Positions 44,959 through 55,105 of a DNA stretch of 64,000 bases are shown here, in pieces. The DNA lies in the NCBI GenBank assembly GCA_964036045.1, contig OZ038379.1, positions 105,462,025 through 105,526,024 of the forward strand, written 5' to 3'. This DNA is from Eutreptiella sp. 'Long Island Sound 2002' (taxonomy: Eukaryota > Euglenozoa > Euglenophyceae > Eutreptiales > Eutreptiaceae). Each line of letters opens with the position of its first letter. Within the stretch, counting starts at the first letter, position 1. The position numbers were made by a program, and so were the translations under genes. The notes under the pieces were generated by a model. The model was not told the DNA's origin, ran no database searches, and worked only from the letters and a program-made list of their open reading frames with translations.

Positions 44959-45011
44959 TTTCACACATAAAACAAGGCAACAATACGAATGGCATGTTGT
45001 TCTGTACCCTG
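44959..45011 (-). repeat. Split direct repeat A2
   Basis: Second copy of the 53-bp A repeat, immediately adjacent to B1 and followed on the plus strand by the end of the RNase H frame region. Confidence 0.95.
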
Positions 45012-45149
45012 GTTTCTTTATTCGTGTGTGGTGCATAAATCAATCGCTGGAATGTATGGCAGGTCAGGTGGAGCTCCCGGCCGCTCTGCAGCCAACCGGC
45101 CACGGCGCCAGGTGCATCACGACCTCTAATACCCTGCCTGTATGGCAGG

Positions 45150-47013
45150 TCAAGCTGCCCCCAGAGCACTGCTCTGTAAATTCCGAAAAGCCCCAAATCG
45201 ACCCTTGGAGAAGCCCAATATCCAAACTGGAGCCGGCAGACCTGCATACGACTGTAGGGCCGTCAGCCTGTCAAAAGCACACTGGTGTGCGGCCCTGAAG
45301 TCGCCTTTCCAATCACTGTCTATTCTAGAGAAGCAGTCAGCTGGGTTAAGGTCGCCCGGCGCCCACAATAAATAGATAGACGACTGCAGACGGCGCCAGA
45401 CGTAGAAAAGACGACGCAGGTGTCGGTTCTGTCGCTTGAGACCAGAACGGGCTCTAAACGACGCCACCTGCTCCAGGGCCGCCCAGTTGTAGCCCACAAG
45501 GCAGAACGCAGGCCAGCCAATCTTTTCACAAATGCGCACTCCCCTGATCATGGCCTCCAGCTCAGCCTCTTGCTGAGTGCGCACCCAATTGCTGCAGTGA
45601 AAAACCCTGCCCCCCAGGGATGAACCCCAGAGACCTACTTTATATCTGTCCTTGTCAAAGGCGGCATCTACATAAATGGTGCCCCGCCTGGCGAGGACAA
45701 AGGGAATCAGTGGTGGTGGACGCCAACCCTCCAACGCAAGCACCAAAACATGTGTCAGGCTATGCAGGAGGCGCATGGGGCAATTTTGTAGCCAATTGGG
45801 GCCCCATTGACAAAAATTCCGCCAACCAGAGAGGAAGGGCATACCACCAACGGCTGGGCGCACTGCCCAGGTAAACCGGCCCAAAACCTTTCGAGCAAGT
45901 CTGCGGGTAAGAGGTTGGACAGCTGTCCGCAACCAAACCCCAACCAGAGAGGCCCAACCCTGTGGTGTCGTTTGAATCGAAGAATGAGAGGGATCAAAAT
46001 TCAGTTCTTTCCCCAACCACAGGATCCTGGTGACAGGCTCTAAAACACTCTTAACACTGATTATAGCCCCCGCCTCCCTCAAGGCCTTGCACAAAGAGGC
46101 AGCGGCCGTTCGCACTCTATTTTTGCCGTAACCTACAGTTAAAAAGTCGTCAAGATAATTTAATACCAAGACATTTGAAAAACCCAGGGACGCCAGGATG
46201 TACCCCAAAACAGTCTGGCAGACAATGCGGGAGTATTGCCACCAAACGGAAGGCAATTAAACCCATAAACCTCGCCATCAATGCAGACTCGGAAGGCGCC
46301 TCGGAGGTGGTCGGGGAGCCGTAAGGGCCAGAATGCGTTGGTCAGGTCCACATGACATGCAACCAGGGGTGCACCTGGCTCTGACTCGACACGTAAGTGT
46401 TCCAGGGATTGCAAAAAAGGTTCGGACAAAAAACTCAAATAATCTGCATCATCTAAAGCCATTCGTGGCAACTGCAAGCTGTGAACCTGCACCATAAGAG
46501 CCAGACCCTCTACCGAAGGGAGCCCGAAGCTCGCCGGCTTATGTTCGTGGGCCTTGTTAAACTTTACCAGGTGTACAATCATTGATGCCTTGGTGGAGTT
46601 TTTCGGGACCGGGAACATGTAACCATTTGCCCCCCCCCCCCCCCCTCCCACACACTGAGTACACCGTCGCGCACCAACGCTCTCGCCATCACCAGGCCAT
46701 CTTCTGACATACTACGCATGCTGCCCAAATCCCGTGAAGCGACGGATTCAAAATCCTCTAGGGCCAAAAAATTCCAAATGAAAGGGGGTATGCTGATGGA
46801 GCCAATCTGGCATATTCCCCTGTCCAGGACGCTCCTGTCCAAACCAATAAGTAAAGTGATAGGGGAAGTGGTATCTTTGAAAATGCAAATCCAGACTTCC
46901 GGAGTGAGGACATCCAAAGCCTGCAGAAGCCTCTCGTCAAAAGAAGACATGGAGATGTCAAAAGCCACACGGGCCCCTCGCATGAGGAGCAACCGAATCC
47001 GACTCCTTACCAA
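45150..47013 (-). pseudogene. Reverse transcriptase-RNase H of the retroelement, frameshifted
   Basis: Three frames in order. 47013-46579 is the N-terminal linker (...ICIFKDTTSPITLLIGLDRS). 46651-46160 carries the RT start (MFPVPKNSTKASMIVHLVKF), the first catalytic box ACHVDLTNAFW and YGFNCLPFG. 46256-45150 carries QYSRIVCQTVLGYIL, the YLDD box (VLNYLDDFLTVG), the thumb region, and RNase H with IYVDAAFD, QQEAELEAMIRG and NPADCFSRI. One frame change lies in the poly-C/G run at 46627-46648; the other is an apparent one-base deletion near 46247. In RNase H the expected Asp of the DN motif reads GYNWAAL (Tyr). The copy is almost certainly inactive; the family call is firm. Confidence 0.9.
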
Positions 47014-47245
47014 CTGTCACAAAGAGTCAGGTAACCGAAGCCCCTCCAAGGTATTATTAATCCAGCCCAGCCCCCTTGGAGAGTTGAGCAACTGCTCCAC
47101 CGCCTGCAACCGAGGGCAGGAGAAGTCCAGCGGTGCCACCCGGAGCACGTTTGACTTTGAGGGCCATCTCCTTGGGGTTGAGTCGGACTGGTTGCACTGA
47201 TCTTCGGGCTCCTGTGACCGAGGACCGCACTCTGCCTGCGAACTT

Positions 47246-48373
47246 CTAGGCGGCCTGGCCGCTATCAACGGACTTGTCATGACCCGTTGTTGTGGCGCAT
47301 GCTTGCACCCCAACACAACCGGAAGTTGTGGCTGCGGAAGGCGGTTTAGGAGGGGCGGCGACTGGGGCCTTGACCGTGGTCGCTCTTCCGGCCGTGGTCG
47401 CTGAAGAGGGTCTCGGATGTTCCCGACTACCCGAGGACCGACCGCTGGAGGAGGACCTCTGGGCTTTGCGGCGCTTGGTGGCGGCAGGGGGGGCCTCACC
47501 CATGATGATGGGCTCGCACCGAGAACGGCCTTGTTGTGGAGGACAAGCTGCAGCTCCTTCCGAGTCCGAATCCACGATCTGCTTTGAGGAATCCCTGGCG
47601 CTCTTTTTGGACGCTGAGGAGCGTCTCGTGATGGTCGGTTTTTGGTCGAACAGGTCCTTGAGAGACTTTGGCCACAGGAGGGCCAAGTGGGTACGCTTCC
47701 AGGTGAAGCCCGTGTCTGTTGGCCAAGGCAATCGCGCTTCATCGACCATGTCGAACTCATCAGGCGGGGTAGCGTAGTAATGGGCCATTTTGACACTCGC
47801 CCAACGGCCCCACCAGCAAAGGAAGCGCCAGGGCAGACCGAAGGCTCGCAGGTAAGTGGCCCCCGCGCGTCTCCACGCATGCCAGCGTGCCTCCGCTCGT
47901 ATCGAACCTTTGAGCAGCTTCTCCATGTTTTCCTCCAACTACGCCGCAGAGAATAACAGGATGCCGTGACCTGGTCGGATACGTCGCAGCCAACGCGCCC
48001 AGACGGCAACATAGGGGCCCAGCTGGCGTGTGACCAATCTTTCCCCCCGCTTGAGGCCCCAGAACGAGAAGTGTGACTTTCCCACTCCATTCCTTCGCGC
48101 CGATGATACTTCACCCACCCGGGATAGGGAGGAGAATGACAAGACACACCCAGCATACGTGATCCAGTGTTCCACCGACGCGCAGGCCTCAGCGATGATC
48201 CGGAGGACGTCAAGACCACCGTACGGTCTGTGGACTTCGGGATCCACTGGCGCCTTTGTGATCCTCCATAGGCGGGTCCAATTGAGTTCCGGTAGCCACC
48301 CCAGTACCACGCATGCTTTGACCGCGGAGACGCAGCCACGGAGAGTGGCTTTTCCGAAGCCCATCTTGAACAT
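47246..48373 (-). pseudogene. Tyrosine recombinase of the retroelement, one in-frame TAG
   Basis: From ATG 48373 the frame reads GFGKATLRGCVSAVKACVVL, then CVLSFSSLSRVGEVSSAR (box I Arg). After TAG at 47939 it continues in the same frame with LEENMEKLL, then HAWRRAGATYLRAFGLPW (HxxR box), WWGRWASVKMAHYY (W and the nucleophile Tyr) and an extended Ser/Pro-rich tail to 47246. All catalytic landmarks of a tyrosine recombinase are present except the one stop. It integrates the circular DNA form of the element. Its place upstream of RT is unlike the order I know from Ngaro and PAT (RT before recombinase). The N-terminus probably began further upstream in another frame. Confidence 0.85.
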
Positions 48374-48683
48374 TTGGAAGAGCGCCGATTCTTATCAACC
48401 GTTGCGCGTCACTGCACGCTGTTCGACCACCGATTTGCGCCAAACGTCGGTGATGGGATGCATATGCGTCTCATGTACCTCCTTTCCATGTGGATAGAAT
48501 CGCCGCGGAGACGCAGTCGTGAGGGTCGCAATACCCCAAGGCTTTCCATGCTCCCAAGATTGAGGGCCAGTGGATGGTGTCTTCGGAAGCCACCTGCGAT
48601 GACGATGGGCCCGGGGCCGGTGTGGCAGGGACACGGAGAGCCCAGTCCGGTTCGAACCCCCCCACCAGCGGGGGGGCGTCCTT

Positions 48684-49688
48684 TCATTCCAGGAGAGGGC
48701 ATTGCCAGACCCAATGGCGCTCGATCTTTCCTTTTTCTCTGCACGTTTTACACGGGCCCACTGGTGGGTCGGATGACCGAACCCACTCGTTCTTGTGCAC
48801 CTCAAAGAAGTCCACCCCATCCTGGATCCGGAAGCGTTTGGCCATTATTTTCTTTATCCGGGCTCCCGCTGGCGTCAGGCCCTCTGTGAACACCGAATTA
48901 CTTGACACCTATTTGGATTGTGTGGCATCAGATTCGTACTTTTCTTTGTATTTGTGCACCGCCGTATAAGTCAAGAGCCACATAGCTTCCGTCATGTTGA
49001 CCAACCCATCAGTCAATTCGGGGCCTGCAGAGGAGTTTGTCTTTCCCAGATCCTTGTCTACAGATCCGCTTGCCATCGCCACGTCGTCCCCGTCAGGCTT
49101 CAGGCCGGTCCACACCGTGTCATTTGCCTTCTAGGCATCAGAGAACTCCATCAGCAGGGCACGTTGCTGCTCGTCGCCCCACTTGTCAGACATCCTCATC
49201 TCGCGCAGTGGAATCGGTAGTCGCAGGACCATGGCACGAAGAAACCATAGTATGCGGACCACCCACTGGGGGTGGTTGTACGCCACATGTAGGTCGTACA
49301 GAGCGTTAAGGGACAAAGGAGGTATCTCCATTTCTTGATTGGCAGGCGTAGAGGTCAGACTGGCGACCTGTGCATGTAAGTCGGAGATCATCTTCTGTTG
49401 GTTTTCCAAGAACGTCTGCAGAGCCGTGTCATGAAGAGATCCTGTGGTCACCTGGGCATTCGCAGTAAAGAGGCCTGTCTCCACATTTAAAGTCACCCTA
49501 GCCGTCACGACATATCCGATGATGTATTCAATGAATGCGTCCTCATCGCCCGTGAATTGTACCGAAGTCGCGAACTGCCGTATCCACTCGGTACGTCTGG
49601 CACCCAGTCCCCGAAGGCTCTTTAATACCTTTGTACGAGCCAGAGCCCATTCGCGTGCTGGGGAATCTCCTCTCACCGATTCCTGCAC
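48684..49688 (-). pseudogene. Gag-like ORF of the retroelement, two in-frame TAG
   Basis: One frame from 49688 to TGA at 48684, without frameshift but with TAG at 49131 and 48909. The first part is helical (RTEWIRQFATSVQF, LENQQKMISDLHAQVASL coiled-coil-like). The middle has VNMTEAMWLLTYTAVHKYKE. The end has a Cys/His module, PCKTCREKGKIERHWVWQC (C-x2-C-x9-H-x4-C), a plausible nucleic-acid-binding knuckle although longer than the usual retroviral-type spacing. Position, size and the terminal Cys/His module fit a capsid/nucleocapsid-like role; there is no sequence match to known Gag proteins that I can name. Confidence 0.65.
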
Positions 49689-49821
49689 CCCGCCAGAATG
49701 TAATCCTGGAAATCGATGGACTCCGACATGGTGAAGGGCAGCGACTGAAAGGCAAAGGGAGAAAATTAAAGGAAGGCGGGCCTATCAAAGAATTGTTCAT
49801 AGTCTCAAGCCTGCACCTTTT

Positions 49822-49919
49822 GACTCCCAAGGCAATGTTTAAATAGGAAACTGAATGGAGACAGTGTACAACAATAACAAAACTGCGTAAAACCCCTGTT
49901 TCCCTGCAGTAAACAGGAG
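49822..49919 (-). repeat. Split direct repeat B2
   Basis: 98-bp partner of B1; it is the 5' edge of the element on its coding strand. Ends ...AAACAGGAG next to satellite ATCCGCTGAGG. Confidence 0.95.
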
Positions 49920-50592
49920 ATCCGCTGAGGCGTCTTCACCCCTAAGAGAAAACATCACGTGCCCTCTATACCCCAAGCAATGATTCTCTCAAGGGTCTAC
50001 ACCCCCCAGGGAATCATCGTGTGCCCTCTATACCCCAAGCGATGATTCTCTCAAGGGTCTACACCCCTCAGAGAATCATCGTGTGCCCTCTATATCCCAC
50101 ACGATGATACTCTGAAGGGTCTACATCCCTCAGGGAATCATCGCGTGCCCTCTATACCCTACGCGATGATTCCCTGAGGGGTCTACACCCCTATGGGAAT
50201 CATCGCATCACCTCTAGACTAGTGCACACCCCAAGCGATGCTGAGGGGTCTACACCCCTCAAAGAAAACATCGCGTGCCCTCTATACCCCAAGCGATGAT
50301 TCTCTCAAGGGTCTTCACCCCTCAAGGAATCAACGCGTGCCCTCTATACCGCAAGCGATGATTCCCTGAGGGGTCTACACCCCTCAGGGAATCATCGCAT
50401 CACCTCTAGACTAGTGCACACCCCAAGCGATGCTGAGGGGTCTACACCCCTCAAAGAAAACATCGCGTGCCCTCTATACCCCAAGCGATGATTCTCTCAA
50501 GGGTCTGCACCCCTCAGGGAATCAACGCGTGCCCTCTATACCCCAAGCGATGATTCCTTGAGGGGTCTACACCCCTCAGGGAATCATCCAGT
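49920..50592. repeat. ~62-bp palindromic satellite, right block
   Basis: Continuation of the satellite after the retroelement, about 10 units, including shortened units where CAAGCGATG is joined directly to CTGAGGGG (50236, 50430). It ends in the middle of the spacer after GGGAATCATC. Confidence 0.95.
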
Positions 50593-51150
50593 GGCCAGAA
50601 TGGAACGGGCCTGACCAAGGGCCGGAGCCGGAGGCCACGGCGTCGCATGCCCTAGGAGGACCAAGTGACAAGTGGACCATGCCCTAAGGACAAATGATAC
50701 CAAGAATGCAGGAGAGATGGAACAAGGGGGATGATTCCGGAGAGACGGCGAGGACGGATGGCAGCAGATGGTATATCGAAACACCGGAGCGACCGGGGTC
50801 GCAAGGTCTACAACTGAGTCCAAAGACCTATGTAGCAAGATCTACAGCCGATGCCACGACCTGAACAGCTAGAACGATGGCTGAGTCCACAAGCCCCACA
50901 CCAGACACAGCCGGAGCAGCACTTGCAGCGGTAGTAGCAACCGGTGCGGGAGTAGGCGAGACGACAGCTAGCGCTGCAGGCGCCAGGGGTGGATCCACAT
51001 GCCAGAGGACCCAACTACTTGATGAACAAGAAGAAAACAGACCGCAAGAAGAAGAACAGGGATTGGGTCAGGAAACAGATGTGGCTGTTGGATGAAGAGG
51101 ATTAGGAAGAAAAGGAAGAGGATTAGGGGAAGGAGCTGCGCGCGGGATTG
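50593..51150. other. Satellite-flanking stretch
   Basis: A plus-strand frame from ATG 50877 to 51095 (MAESTSPTPDTAGAALAAVV..., then an acidic Glu/Gln run) may be the 5' end of the ORF at 51187. It is out of frame with that ORF by one base near 51150. No other feature is visible. Confidence 0.35.
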
Positions 51151-51186
51151 AAAGAGGGTGGGGATGTGATGGAATCGATGCAGTGA

Positions 51187-52064
51187 TTGTGCGACTATGA
51201 AGAGGAACAATATCGGCAGTGGCATGCGCATCCGGAGACCACGGGGGAGCCAAAAGAGTATGTTTTGTTGCCGGAAGCAACCGCAGTGATGAGCATGATT
51301 GTTGAGCACCGGGGAGTAGTAGGGCTAGCAGATTTGGCGGCAACACTGCTATGTAGGGTTGATGATCAATGTGAAAAGGAGGATGAAATTGTGGATGTGA
51401 CCGATGACTCGCAGTGGGGGTCGCTGACCAAGGTGCTAGGTTTTGCGTTGTGGATTCAGGGCGAGGCAAACGTGGGGTATGTCATTCTGCAAGCACACAG
51501 ATTGGATTGGGGGAAGATGCAGGTACCAAAGAAGGTGCTGGGGAAGAAGAACTTTCCACATTGGCAGTTGCAAGTGACAATGGCGCATCAAGTGCTGATG
51601 GGGCTACACGTTAAGATGCCGCCCAAAACAACACAGCTGTGGGCGCAGGTTGCGCCGGAGCACAAGGGCATATTGCTGTGGGGAAGGGACACACAAGATG
51701 CTGTCAAGGAGCGGGCAGTGTTGGGGGCCACAGAGATGCCGTGGATGGTCGGCGAGCATGGGCCAGAAGCAGCACAATATTGAGGGAGTAGGAGGTGGAT
51801 CGGTTGGAGCAGATGTTGCTTGCCATGGGTGTCATGGAGATTGCATTGGTTGCAGTGCTAGGTGCGCGCATGCCGGTCACCCATTGGAACTACCCACGGC
51901 TGCATGAAGACGAGCAGCAGTGGGTGTATGATGCGTGGATGCGGCAGGAGAGGAAGCACGTGAAGGTGGCAGCCATTGTGGAGCAGGCTCAAGTGGTGAG
52001 GGTGACCCCTTTGCCATGGGACATCAGCAGGACTCGGCGCGATAGGAAGTCCATAAGGCGTTGA
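51187..52064 (+). CDS. Unidentified ORF pair, possibly transposon-encoded
   Basis: The frame 51187-51783 (about 198 codons, no internal ATG near its 5' end, preceded in frame by TGA) contains VIDD-free acidic and Trp-rich segments: SQWGSLTKVLGFALWIQGEA, KKNFPHWQLQVTMAHQVLMG. It is followed, after a frame change near 51785, by 51795-52064 with MDRLEQMLLAMGVMEIALVA and a basic C-terminus. The two pieces and the upstream 50877 frame probably formed one protein of ~370 residues. Not recognised. The acidic N-terminus, Trp-rich middle and basic end could suit a Gag-like or coat-like protein of an element, but this is a guess. Confidence 0.4.
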
Positions 52065-53484
52065 AGGACGGCATCAAGTCCGGGACCGACCAGCCGAAGT
52101 CCATCGTGAACCCACCAAAAAAGCAGGCGGTGCAGATGCCGCGCACACCAAAGCCAGTGGCGTCACGATAGTCTGCCGCGCGTGGCACGGAAAGTGAAAG
52201 GCGAAGGGAGCGGGGGCCCATTGAACCCCTAGCCCCAGCCACAACCGCCAGCGGTGCTGCATGACAGTGCCGGAGTGAGTTCTGTGCTTGAGCCCGCCGA
52301 TAAGTGGCAGGACGTTTTCCCGGGGCAGGTGATCCCAGGTGGATGCAATGTGGCCTAAATCTGCACACCGGGATCAACAATGCACGCAAGATGAAGCCCA
52401 AGGCGAAGAGCCAAGATGAGGGCCAAGGGGCCAGTGTGCAGAAGGAAGAAGAGCACAATAAACACCCACATCAGCAAGGGTGCAGGTGGGGGCGGCAGCC
52501 CTCCCGATAGGTAGTAGATGCCGCACCGGCCGCGTCGCACCAAAGACGTGGTGCTTGCTGGTATCAAGGCCTGGGAGGGTGGCACAAGTAGCACACAACA
52601 ACAACATGGCGGGCTGCGCCAAGAGCCAGACCACTGTAGGCGTTGGCGTCCCTATGGACGGTGCTCTGCAAAACATTCCAACTGAAAGAGCCTCAAGCTG
52701 CTTGGCGGGTCCTACCTGCCTCAATTGTTGTGTTGCCCGCCTCCATTTCAAGTTGTGAAAACAAGTTGGCAAGGAAAATGCAGGGACACACAATGCCACA
52801 GAGGCAGCCTTATGACTGCCGGACAACGGCCCACAATCTGTCCATATGCCCAGCACAACGCAAGATGTTTGCCAATCTGGTTGTTCAAGGCTGGTGAGTG
52901 GTACCTTTCCAACATTGTTGGTTGTTCCCAAAGGTCAATCAACAGGTTGTAGGGCAGGGACCACTGCACATTCCCCTTTCCATGCAGTGGGTACGGTTAG
53001 GCAGGGGTACTCCACAGAGGCGGTACCACATCATGAAACAGAACAAACATGGGCTCCATCCGGCATTGTGGACTCATGGTGGAAGATCTTAGTAGGTCCT
53101 ATAGACATTGACTGCCTGCAAAACCTTGTTTCAGAAAACTGCGCATGCACTTGCGGACAGCTTTAGGTGCATTTTTGTTGTGCTGACTTATGCCAGGCAA
53201 TCACACAAACTATTTCTAATAAGTGGAACTGCAACGGTCCCTGGGACGAGCTGCAGGGATCTGAATCAAGTCATGCCATGCCGGATGGCCCCCGGAGGGT
53301 CTTGTATATGGGGGAACAACAACCGTTGCAGCCTATTGTCCTAACCTTAAAGAAGTGTTCATCAACCATCACCTGACATTGAATGGTCACAAACAGCTGT
53401 TGGAAAATTGCCAATGCAGTCAGCAAATGGTGGACACTGGTTGACTTGCAATTGCTGCAACCAACTGCAAACTGTCATCCCAGG
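52065..53484. other. Stretch without a supported gene
   Basis: Open frames on both strands overlap each other (for example minus 52931-52374, plus 52846-53166) and none has a motif or a convincing composition. No repeats noticed. Confidence 0.4.
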
Positions 53485-53690
53485 ATGAGGAAAGCGTAAC
53501 TCGATTGTGGAAAAAAGCGTAAGTCGCTTTTTTATTTTTTTTTTGGCGTAAGTCGCGTCACTTTTTTTTTTGGCGTAAGTCGCGTTTTTTTTTGACGGAA
53601 ATTTTTTTTTTGGTGTAAGTCGCGTAAACTTGTTTATTTTGGCGTAAGTCGTGTATGGGGAAAAAAAACTCATTTTTCCACAAAAAAAAA
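53485..53690. repeat. GCGTAAGTCGC palindrome-rich T/A tract, locus 1
   Basis: Five to six copies of GGCGTAAGTCGCGT separated by T-runs of 7-17 bases. A second, larger cluster in related form is at 54725-55105. The gap 53691-54239 between them has no supported gene. Confidence 0.85.
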
Positions 53691-54239
53691 AGCGGGGAAA
53701 CACAAGAACCACCCAACAACCGCCATTGCTACCGGAGGAGGTGAAGCATATAGCCCCCACGGACATTTTGGGTACCTCCGGCACGGGTAAAGCAATGGAG
53801 CCGTGGCGTGAAGGGTGGTTTTTATACTCATCGCCGGCAACTGGCGGAAATAACGTGCGGCAGATGGCGAAATCATGACCGCAAACAGAAAATGCAATTT
53901 GCCCTTCGGCCTTTGGCAAGCGGTATCAAAATGACTATATTGCTGCCGGCGCCACCGGCTACGAAGCTCAAGCCAGTGATACCACCTGAGTCCGGTCACC
54001 TGGGGCGAACTACATTCTTCGCATGCAACCATAATGGCGTGGGGCCAACTACAAGAAGTCGCCAAACACACGCTTGTAGATCAAATAAGACTTTGTGTCC
54101 GATGCCTTTGGCTTTGCACGCGGATTTGTGTTCCGCGCACAAGCGTTACGGATGTCCTTCACAAGCATCTCTTCCAGCTCTCGAATAAATCGTTTGTCGT
54201 TCACCAACCGACCCTCTGCGCCCTTTGGGTACGCCTCAG

Positions 54240-54500
54240 GCACCTCGAAAAACGTGGGCAAAATGGCTATGTCACCCCTGCCGTCTCGGGGATCCCCACC
54301 GCTTCAGAGCGGGGGGGGGGGAGGGATCAGAAGTGGCCCACAAGTGGGCAAAGTGGCTACGTCACCCCTGCCGTCTCTGGGATCCCCACCGCTTCAGAGC
54401 GGGGGGCAAAATCAGAAGTGGTGCCCAAAAGAGGGCCGGAATTGCTGTGTAACCCCTGCCATCTCGGCGATCCCCAAAAAGGGGGGGGTAGACATGGCCC
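54240..54500 (+). repeat. 75-bp satellite family, locus 2 (diverged)
   Basis: TGGGCAAA(A/G)TGGCTA(T/C)GTCA followed by CCCCTGCCGTCTC and GGGATCCCCACCGC, about three copies at ~85-95-bp steps. Phrase order is the same as at 36770-37135. Confidence 0.8.
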
Positions 54501-54724
54501 ACGTTCGGCCGGGGCAAAAAGGCCTCTAGGGGTTGAAGGCACACCGTTTGGTACTGCACCGCACCACTGTGGGTATTGATACTGTAATGGTCTGGCCAGA
54601 GTATGTGGCCGGTAAGGGCTATAATGAGACTGCCTCTGCCCTAATTGGAGAGCTGTACAGGTGCTCCACAGGGGCAGGGCACCTATTCATCCAGGGCTGT
54701 CCTTAAGGGCTGTCCTTAACAATA

Positions 54725-55105
54725 AAAAAAAATCTCGTACCTCGCTTTTTTATAAAAAAAGCGTAACTCGCTTTTTTATATAAAAAAAAAGCGTAACTCG
54801 CTTTTTTATTTAAAAAAAGAGTGTAACTCGCTTTTTTATGAGAAAAAAAAGCGTAACTCGCTTTTTTATAAAAAAAAGGCGTAACTCGCTTTTTTATATA
54901 AAAAAAAAGCGTAACTCGCTTAATTCTTTTTGCCGTAGGTCGCGTATCAAAAAAAGCGTAAGTCGCGTAACTTTTTTTTGGTGTAGGTCGCGTCGCAAAA
55001 AAAGCGTAAGTCGCGTATCATACATTTTTCAGTTTTTTTTTTCCACACGCGACTTACGCCAAAAAAAAAAATAAGCGACTTACGCAAAAAAAAAAATAAG
55101 CGACT
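54725..55105. repeat. AGCGTAACTCGCTTTTTTAT arrays, locus 2
   Basis: At least seven tandem ~28-bp units of AGCGTAACTCGCTTTTTTAT plus an A-run, followed by GCGTAAGTCGCGT units. From 55040 on the RC form GCGACTTACGC appears, so the array switches strand and can fold back on itself. Minus-strand frames here encode only low-complexity peptides. Confidence 0.85.

Larger units (their letters stand above)
44707..49919 (-). mobile_element. DIRS-order (tyrosine recombinase) retroelement with split direct repeats
   Basis: A 5213-bp element inserted in the satellite. It has the split-direct-repeat layout of Ngaro/PAT-like elements. On the coding (minus) strand these are B2 (49919-49822), the ORFs, A2 (45011-44959) directly joined to B1 (44958-44861), then A1 (44759-44707). 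A1/A2 are 53 bp with one mismatch; B1/B2 are 98 bp with about five mismatches. Coding content in order is Gag-like, tyrosine recombinase, RT/RNase H. There is no target duplication: the satellite unit reads ...AAGCGATG before and ATCCGCTGAGGCG after, nearly restoring an empty site. All ORFs are damaged, so this copy is probably immobile. Replication of this class is thought to go through a circular intermediate integrated by the recombinase. Confidence 0.9.

Noticed and set aside
47017-48339. 440-codon minus-strand ORF inside the retroelement
   Set aside because: It is a shadow frame of the tyrosine recombinase: Arg/Ser/Pro-rich with no motif, while the overlapping frame carries all recombinase boxes.
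39581-50592. CRISPR-like array of palindromic repeats
   Set aside because: Units are contiguous, the 'spacers' are themselves repeated, there are no cas genes and the context is eukaryotic. It is a satellite.
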